Below the pieces are notes generated by a model that searched no databases, was not told where the DNA came from, and saw only the letters and a list, made by a program, of their open reading frames with translations. 11,169 nt of DNA from Ascidiaceihabitans sp047624005. Lineage in GTDB: Bacteria > Pseudomonadota > Alphaproteobacteria > Rhodobacterales > Rhodobacteraceae. This document shows, piece by piece, positions 6,525 through 11,169 of the stretch. The stretch spans positions 1 to 11,169 of the forward strand of contig JBLHPE010000084.1 of assembly GCA_047624005.1 (NCBI GenBank), read 5' to 3'. Position numbers and translations under genes: made by a program. Numbering within the stretch: position 1 is the first letter of the stretch; each line of letters opens with the position of its first letter.

Positions 6525-6878
6525 ATGCCGTTATATGAGCATGTCATGATCGCACGCCAAGACTTGTCTAATACACAAGCCGAAGCGCTGATCGAACACT
6601 TTGGCACCGTACTTTCGGACAACGAAGGTAAACTCGTGGACAGCGAGTATTGGGGCGTCAAAACTATGGCCTATAAGATCAACAAGAACCGCAAAGGCCA
6701 CTACGCCTTTTTGCGTTCTGATGCACCAGCGCCAGCCGTCAAAGAGATGGAACGCCTGATGGGTCTGCACGAAGATGTGATGCGTGTTTTGACCATCAAA
6801 ATGGACGAGCACAAAGAATTGCCATCCGTACAAATGCAGAAACGTGACGAGCGCCCAGAGCGCCGTGAACGCCGCTGA
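6525..6878 (+). CDS. rpsF: 30S ribosomal protein S6
   Basis: S6 is a small-subunit protein that pairs with S18 on the 16S rRNA central domain during assembly. The 117-residue protein begins MPLYEHVMIARQDLS, the usual family start, and contains the conserved region YWGVKTMAYKINKNRKGHY around residues 43-61. The C-terminal tail is rich in R and E, as in alphaproteobacterial S6. The ATG at 6525 is preceded by GGAG and gives this canonical start; an upstream in-frame extension to 6429 is not supported. It is the first gene of an operon with rpsR (29-base gap) and rplI. The initiation region ATGGAGCACACATGC is identical to that of tig in this window. Confidence 0.97.
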   Translation: MPLYEHVMIARQDLSNTQAEALIEHFGTVLSDNEGKLVDSEYWGVKTMAYKINKNRKGHYAFLRSDAPAPAVKEMERLMGLHEDVMRVLTIKMDEHKELPSVQMQKRDERPERRERR

Positions 6879-6907
6879 TCTTAAGCTTTAGAAAAAGGAC
6901 GTAACCC

Positions 6908-7135
6908 ATGGCTGCAAAACCATTTTTCCGTCGCCGCAAGGTCTGCCCGTTCTCGGGCGACAATGCACCAGCGATCGACTATAAAGACACACGTTTGCTA
7001 CAACGCTACATCTCTGAGCGTGGCAAAATTGTGCCTTCCCGTATCACCGCAGTATCTGCGAAAAAGCAACGCGAATTGGCTCGTGCCATCAAACGCGCTC
7101 GCTTCCTCGCCCTACTGCCATATGCTGTTAAGTAA
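6908..7135 (+). CDS. rpsR: 30S ribosomal protein S18
   Basis: S18 binds 16S rRNA together with S6 in the platform of the small subunit. The 75-residue protein is the usual length. It has the conserved N-terminal RRRKVCPF segment (8-15), the DYKDTRLLQRYISERGKI core (24-41) and the basic RELARAIKRARFLALLPY end (55-72), all hallmarks of the family. AAGGA lies about eight bases before the ATG. It sits between rpsF and rplI with short gaps (29 and 11 bases), consistent with one transcript. Confidence 0.98.
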   Translation: MAAKPFFRRRKVCPFSGDNAPAIDYKDTRLLQRYISERGKIVPSRITAVSAKKQRELARAIKRARFLALLPYAVK

Positions 7136-7146
7136 GGAGAACCGAA

Positions 7147-7782
7147 ATGAAAGTTATCCTTCTTGAACGTGTCGCTAAGCTGGGCCAAATGGGCGACGTT
7201 GTAGACGTCAAACCAGGCTTTGCACGCAACTTCTTGCTGCCACAGAAAAAAGGCCTCACCGCCTCTGTTGCAAACATCGCAAGCTTTGAAGCGCGTAAAG
7301 TTCAGCTTGAAGCACAGAACCTTGAAACTAAAACCGAAGCTGAAGCAATGGCTGCGAAATTGGACGGACAACAGTTCGTTGTGATTCGTTCCGCTTCCGA
7401 CGCTGGTGCATTGTACGGCTCCGTCACAACACGTGACGCATCCGACGCCGCAACAGCCGAAGGCTTTACAGTAGACCGTAAACAAGTCGTTTTGATCAAC
7501 CCGATCAAATACCTTGGTCTGCACGAAGTTTTGGTTGTTCTGCACCCAGAAGTATCTGCCACAATCGAAATGAACGTAGCCCGTTCAGCCGAAGAAGCTG
7601 AACTTCAAGCCGCAGGCAAATCGATCCTAGAATTGGCCGCTGAAGAAGAAGCAGCAGCAGAATTTGAAATCGCTGAGTTGTTCGAAGACATTGGTGCCGC
7701 GGCATCTGATGACGACGATCTTGCTGACAGCGCTGGTATGCCAAACACTCCAGACGACGAAGAAGAAGCACCTGCTTCCTAA
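7147..7782 (+). CDS. rplI: 50S ribosomal protein L9 with long acidic tail
   Basis: L9 is a two-domain large-subunit protein that binds 23S rRNA near the base of the L1 stalk and helps keep reading frame. The N-terminal RNA-binding domain is clear: MKVILLERVAKLGQMGDVVDV with the VKPGFARNFLLP signature (21-32). A central helix of about residues 42-72 leads to the C-terminal domain, which ends near residue 148. The protein then continues for about 60 residues with an alanine/glutamate helix and aspartate runs (DDDD near 188-191, DDEEE near 203-207). E. coli L9 has about 149 residues; acidic tails of this sort occur in alphaproteobacteria, and their function is not known to me. GGAG precedes the ATG. 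Confidence 0.97.
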   Translation: MKVILLERVAKLGQMGDVVDVKPGFARNFLLPQKKGLTASVANIASFEARKVQLEAQNLETKTEAEAMAAKLDGQQFVVIRSASDAGALYGSVTTRDASDAATAEGFTVDRKQVVLINPIKYLGLHEVLVVLHPEVSATIEMNVARSAEEAELQAAGKSILELAAEEEAAAEFEIAELFEDIGAAASDDDDLADSAGMPNTPDDEEEAPAS

Positions 7783-7803
7783 ACCGTCCGTAGTTTTATG
7801 AAT

Positions 7804-7843
7804 TAAAAGGGCCGCCCGAGTAATCGAGCGGCCTTTTTATTTT
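7804..7843. terminator. Bidirectional terminator between rplI and the cyclase gene
   Basis: GGCCGC (7810-7815) pairs with GCGGCC (7828-7833), extended inward by CGA/TCG across one C-A mismatch. On the plus strand TTTTTATTTT follows, ending the rpsF-rpsR-rplI transcript. On the minus strand CTTTTAATT follows, which can end the convergent cyclase transcript. Confidence 0.92.
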
Positions 7844-7859
7844 CCGGCGGGTTCAGCGC

Positions 7860-8813
7860 TTAGTATAGCGCAACTGGGTTGACGATCATCTGAACCGTCC
7901 CCCGTATGCGCGCCTGCCCCAACACAAACATGAATTCAGAAACGTCATCACGTACCAGTGGTCCCGTGTTCATTGTTTCTAGGATATAGATCCCGTTTTC
8001 CTGAAGCAAAACAACGTGCCCGTAAAACGCACCATCGCCCTCGGCTGGTGGAATAGGCTCAAGACCCCAAGTGTCCGCACCAACGGCCATAACATCCAAC
8101 GAGGCAAGGTAACGCGCTCCGCTCACGTTTAGGCCCGGTTCGCCAGACACCCAAGCTTGTGGTTCGCTTTCAAGCATCCCGTCCGTCCAACCTGTGTGGA
8201 ACAGAACAATGTCACCTTTGCCGATGGCGACACCCTGCGCTTCAGCAGCAGCTTTGATCTCAGTTTCGCCAAAATTCTCGCCAGCAGCCAGCACATCTTT
8301 GCCCATGTGTTTGGCCATATCCAGCAGAACACCACGCCCAACAAGCGGCGGAATATCGTGAACACCCAGCTTGGTCAGCCCAGTGATGACAGAAATTTCT
8401 TTCTCATCCAGACAGTTGTAATACAGGCCCCCCTCGCCCAGATGGCCAAGACCATCAATCTGACTGCCAATCCCAACCCAAGTATGCAGAATGTCATCAT
8501 TGTAGTTTCCCGGATAGCCAAACCCATCCAGTTTTTGGCCGCCCTGTTGGTTCGGCTGGACAACTTGCAGGCTTAAACTGCGCGGCGCAAAGGCCGGTGT
8601 CTTAGCATCAATTACAATTCCCAGCGGTTGGGATTTGCCCTGTTTTACCAGCTTGAGCGCATTCAATGTATTTTCGGACGAGATCAGGTTGGCTGATCCA
8701 AGAGTATCCTCAGCCCCCCATTTCGATTGCGTACATTCCGTTGCAGCCATCGCCCCTGTCGCCAGCATTGCCAACCCCATTGCGAGTGCACCACTTGTAA
8801 ATTTTCTATTCAT
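7860..8813 (-). CDS. Exported cyclase-family metal hydrolase
   Basis: This 317-residue protein belongs to the cyclase family that also contains kynurenine formamidase and isatin hydrolase: metal-dependent enzymes that open amides or lactam-like rings. A Sec signal peptide is visible at residues 1-23 (MNRK, hydrophobic core, AMA cleavage site), so it should act in the periplasm. The metal motif, usually HxGTHxDxPxH, appears here as GIGSQIDGLGH (114-124), with Q118 where many relatives have histidine, but D120 and H124 kept. H266 and E279 are candidates for the C-terminal active-site residues. The Q-type motif is seen in a subgroup with unknown substrates, so I name no substrate. GGGAGG lies six bases before the ATG. 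It is convergent with rplI, and the globin gene lies upstream on the same strand. Confidence 0.88.
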   Translation of the reverse strand: MNRKFTSGALAMGLAMLATGAMAATECTQSKWGAEDTLGSANLISSENTLNALKLVKQGKSQPLGIVIDAKTPAFAPRSLSLQVVQPNQQGGQKLDGFGYPGNYNDDILHTWVGIGSQIDGLGHLGEGGLYYNCLDEKEISVITGLTKLGVHDIPPLVGRGVLLDMAKHMGKDVLAAGENFGETEIKAAAEAQGVAIGKGDIVLFHTGWTDGMLESEPQAWVSGEPGLNVSGARYLASLDVMAVGADTWGLEPIPPAEGDGAFYGHVVLLQENGIYILETMNTGPLVRDDVSEFMFVLGQARIRGTVQMIVNPVALY

Positions 8814-9020
8814 TTAGTCCTCCCAAACTTCACGATTTAAAATAATTACCGCATGAGTTGTAGGTTAGGACGTGTGAAATACTTGTAAAGACCCGCAATT
8901 TGGGACGTAGCGTGACAGTCCTTTACCGTATATTTTAGCGTAGTTTACTGCACTATTCTTGGATTTAGGGTGTTGAAAATCGGCAGAATACCGCCAATCC
9001 GATCAGTCTAAACGCTCAGA
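8814..9020. other. AT-rich spacer between the globin and cyclase genes
   Basis: This stretch is visibly more AT-rich than its surroundings and carries no open frame that I can support. It should contain the cyclase promoter. I could not choose between several weak hexamer pairs. Its globin-proximal end holds a possible weak terminator. Confidence 0.4.
8974..8998 (-). terminator. Weak candidate terminator after the globin gene
   Basis: On the minus strand ATTGGC pairs with GCCGAT (one G-T pair) around an eight-base loop, followed by TTTTCAAC. It lies about 20 bases after the globin stop codon. The stem is only six pairs and the T run is short, so efficiency would be low. Confidence 0.4.
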
Positions 9021-9641
9021 TCAACCGATATAAGGCCCGTTCACCGCACCAAATACACCCACATCGCCTAACCCAAACTCGACCGCATACGTCCCCAAAA
9101 AGTGCGTCAGGAACGTATTGATCGCGATCCGCACCCGTGGATCGTCCGTCATATGATGATCTGACGCTGCCAACGTCTTAACCATCAATGACACCCAACG
9201 CGCCGCACCGCGATCATTCATCACCGCCATTGCGTTGTGCGTGTGGTGAAAGCTAAGGCGGAATTCGGCACCGTGATAGTAAGGGCCACCCCCCATCGCA
9301 TCAGCCCACATCGAGGCCTGCGTCATGGTGTGATGCTCAACCCCACCAATACGGGCAAATACGGACGTAAACCAATCCTCATCCGCAAAGACACGTTCGT
9401 AAAATGATTGCACGATTGCAACAATCGGGTCAGGTCCAAGTACAGAAAACAACTGCCAAAACTGGATCGGTACGTTCAGGTCATTGGAAGCCTTCAAGGA
9501 CACCAGATCAGCCCTGCGCATCGTATCAGAGGGCAACAGACCACAGTCCATTGCTGTTGCGACATAAGCGGTCTGGGCCGTTTTGGTCATGTACCCGTGT
9601 TGAGTGCGGAAATTTGGATAAGAAAATTCGGTCACGTTCAC
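9021..9641 (-). CDS. Truncated-hemoglobin-like globin
   Basis: The central part of this 206-residue protein resembles bacterial truncated hemoglobins, small heme proteins that bind O2, NO or related ligands. Recognisable features are the B-helix-like stretch FYERVFADEDWFTSVFARIGG (80-100), the GGGPYYHG turn (117-124), a histidine cluster FHHTHN (131-136) that should hold the proximal heme ligand (H132, H133 or H135), and W149 in RWVSLM, the G-helix tryptophan common in groups II and III. An extension of about 55 residues precedes the globin core and about 25 residues follow it, making it longer than a typical truncated globin. The start is uncertain: GTG at 9641 follows AAAGGA by four bases, GTG at 9635 is better spaced, and ATG at 9590 also fits. 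The gene lies just behind the tig terminator. Confidence 0.72.
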   Translation of the reverse strand: MNVTEFSYPNFRTQHGYMTKTAQTAYVATAMDCGLLPSDTMRRADLVSLKASNDLNVPIQFWQLFSVLGPDPIVAIVQSFYERVFADEDWFTSVFARIGGVEHHTMTQASMWADAMGGGPYYHGAEFRLSFHHTHNAMAVMNDRGAARWVSLMVKTLAASDHHMTDDPRVRIAINTFLTHFLGTYAVEFGLGDVGVFGAVNGPYIG

Positions 9642-9655
9642 TCAGTCCTTTGTCA

Positions 9656-9694
9656 CAAAGAAAAAGGGCCGCTCCTATTACAGAAGCGGCCCTT
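9656..9694 (-). terminator. Rho-independent terminator of tig
   Basis: A perfect ten-pair stem joins AAGGGCCGCT (9664-9673) and AGCGGCCCTT (9685-9694) around an 11-base loop. On the minus strand TTTTTCTTTG follows. It begins about 25 bases after the tig stop codon and ends only about 15 bases before the proposed globin start. Confidence 0.92.
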
Positions 9695-9719
9695 ACCTTA
9701 GTCCTAACGGACGTCGGAT

Positions 9720-11051
9720 TTATTCTTCTTCGAGCGCTTCAACAGCTTTTTGAAGATCTTCTTTAGACACTTCTTTGTCTGTCACAGTCGCTTGTTCAAA
9801 TACGTGATCTACAACTTTGTCCTCAAACAATGGGGCGCGAAGTTGCTGCTGCATTTGCTCATTTTTCTGAACGAATTCAAAGAACTCACGCTCTTGACCA
9901 GGGTACTGGCGGGCTTGGTTCATGATCGCTTGTGTCATTTCGGCGTCTGTCACTTGGACTTCAGCTTTTTGACCCAACTCAGCCAACAACAGGCCTAGGC
10001 GAACACGACGTGTCGCAAGCGTTGTGTGCTCGTCAGTTGTTTCGATTTCTGGGTGATCGTGGCCTTCAACCTCTGGGTTGTCTTCGTGCCACAGCTGGTG
10101 GGCGATTTGACCCGCTTCAGCCGTCAACAAGGATGGCGGCAGATCGAAGGACACCAAACCGTCAAGCGCATCCAAAAGGCTACGCTTCATGATTGCACGG
10201 GATGCGCCGTCATATTCAGCTTCAAGACGTTCACCGATTTGGGTCTTCAAAGCGGCCAGATCTTCTGCGCCAAACTTCTTTGCCATTTCGTCGTTGATCT
10301 CAGCCGCTACTGGCTCTTTCACTTCAACGATTGTGCAATCGAAGATAGCTTCTTTGCCTGCAAGGTGCTCTGCTTGGTAGTCATCTGGGAAGGAAACAGT
10401 TGCTGCTTTTTCTTCGCCAGCTTTGACGCCAACCAATTGCTCTTCAAAACCTGGAATGAATGAGTTTGAGCCCAAAACCAGTGGATAATCTTCAGCAGAT
10501 CCGCCTTCAAACACTTCGCCGTCAACTTTGCCAACAAAATGCATGACAACTTGGTCACCGTCTTTGGCTTTGGAACCGGCTTTGCGTGCTTTAAAATCTT
10601 GGGCTGTTTCAGCCAAGTTACCCAACGCTTCGTCGATCGCTGCGTCGTCTGCTTTAACAACCATTTTTTCCAGCTTGATGACGCTCAGGTCAACTTCTGG
10701 AATTTCTGGAAGCTTTTCATATGTCATGTCGACGTTTACGTCGTCGCCAGCTTTCCAGTCTTCGTTCGTCATCTTGACGTCAGGCTGCATCGCTGGGCGA
10801 TCGCCACAGTCTTCAAAGTGCTTGTTCATCGCGCCGTCGATGGACTCTTGCATAGCTTCGCCCATCAGACGTTCGCCAAATTGCTTTTTCAGCAGAGCCA
10901 TAGGAACTTTGCCTTTACGGAAGCCCTTCATTTCGACTTCTGGCTGCGCTTCGATCAGTTTTGTGTTTACTGTCGCGTCCAATTCGGCCGCTGTCACAAT
11001 GATAGAATATGCGCGTTTCAGACCTTCGTTAAGTGTCTCGGTGACCTGCAT
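9720..11051 (-). CDS. tig: Trigger factor
   Basis: Trigger factor is the ribosome-bound chaperone and peptidyl-prolyl isomerase that meets nascent chains at the exit tunnel by docking on L23. The 443-residue length is normal. The N-terminal ribosome-binding domain carries the signature GFRKGKVP at residues 43-50. A FKBP-type isomerase domain spans about 160-245 (GDQVVMHFVGKVDGEVFEGG, then PGFEEQLVGVKAGEE). The helical C-terminal chaperone arms fill the rest, ending in an acidic VEALEEE tail. GGAG is placed before the ATG within ATGGAGCACACATGC. An ORF-wide acidic composition and the intact domains indicate a functional gene. It ends in its own strong terminator. Confidence 0.98.
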   Translation of the reverse strand: MQVTETLNEGLKRAYSIIVTAAELDATVNTKLIEAQPEVEMKGFRKGKVPMALLKKQFGERLMGEAMQESIDGAMNKHFEDCGDRPAMQPDVKMTNEDWKAGDDVNVDMTYEKLPEIPEVDLSVIKLEKMVVKADDAAIDEALGNLAETAQDFKARKAGSKAKDGDQVVMHFVGKVDGEVFEGGSAEDYPLVLGSNSFIPGFEEQLVGVKAGEEKAATVSFPDDYQAEHLAGKEAIFDCTIVEVKEPVAAEINDEMAKKFGAEDLAALKTQIGERLEAEYDGASRAIMKRSLLDALDGLVSFDLPPSLLTAEAGQIAHQLWHEDNPEVEGHDHPEIETTDEHTTLATRRVRLGLLLAELGQKAEVQVTDAEMTQAIMNQARQYPGQEREFFEFVQKNEQMQQQLRAPLFEDKVVDHVFEQATVTDKEVSKEDLQKAVEALEEE

Positions 11052-11169
11052 GTGTGCTCCATAGATTTAGGGCGCCGAGTGGGGCGCTGGCAGAAAATTT
11101 GTGTCCTTCTATTGGGCAGGTCTGCCATGCGCAAGAGGCGCGTGCCCCCGAAACGGTATAAGAACGATA
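11052..11169 (-). promoter_or_regulatory. tig upstream region with candidate promoter and leader hairpin
   Basis: On the minus strand TTGCGC (11129-11134), 17 bases and TAGAAG (11106-11111) give a weak promoter-like pair. Closer to the gene, GCGCC (11072-11076) and GGCGC (11083-11087) form a five-pair hairpin that would lie in the leader. No gene or tRNA end is visible in this stretch before the window stops. Confidence 0.3.

Noticed and set aside
7006..7545. Minus-strand open frame of 179 codons opposite rpsR and rplI
   Set aside because: It is antisense to two clear ribosomal genes and its cysteine- and phenylalanine-rich translation looks like a frame shadow.
11052..11169. A tRNA gene upstream of tig, as found in some alphaproteobacteria
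   Set aside because: No tRNA 3' end, T-loop or acceptor stem can be read in the remaining bases.
1..11169. CRISPR arrays, insertion sequences, prophage or toxin-antitoxin genes
   Set aside because: No regularly spaced repeats, transposase or integrase motifs, or small paired unknown genes were seen; the content is mostly housekeeping.

Overview
The window looks like a core chromosomal segment of an alphaproteobacterium of the order Rhodobacterales, most likely the marine Roseobacter group. This is inferred from the gene order (fabD, a small membrane protein, fabG, acpP; rpsF-rpsR-rplI; tig), the protein sequences and the fairly balanced base composition. There are 14 protein-coding genes. 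I see no rRNA, tRNA, CRISPR array, insertion sequence, phage gene or other obvious mobile DNA.

Layout. Positions 220-2770 (minus strand) hold a fatty-acid synthesis cluster: fabD, a four-helix membrane protein of unknown function directly abutting it, fabG, then acpP behind a 225-base spacer and ending in a strong terminator. Divergent from fabD is a cytochrome b561-YceI fusion (2950-4137, plus), convergent with a separate exported YceI protein (4239-4808, minus). Upstream of yceI is a two-helix membrane protein of unknown function (4966-5469, minus). It is divergent from a GNAT N-acetyltransferase (5677-6339, plus), with a near-palindrome between the two.

Next is the ribosomal operon rpsF-rpsR-rplI (6525-7782, plus), with a leader that can fold and a terminator shared with the convergent gene downstream. 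After it, on the minus strand, are an exported cyclase-family metal hydrolase (7860-8813), a truncated-hemoglobin-like globin (9021-9641) and trigger factor (9720-11051). The window ends in the upstream region of tig.

How they work together. FabD, FabG and AcpP are the malonyl transfer, beta-keto reduction and carrier steps of type II fatty acid synthesis. S6, S18, L9 and trigger factor belong to ribosome assembly and co-translational folding. The b561-YceI fusion and the separate YceI suggest an envelope electron-transfer or isoprenoid/quinone-handling function.

I did not find a convincing new defence, mobile or biosynthetic system. The points most worth a second look are the fused and separate YceI pair, the membrane protein inside the fab operon, the globin whose start codon lies directly behind the tig terminator, and the structured rpsF leader.
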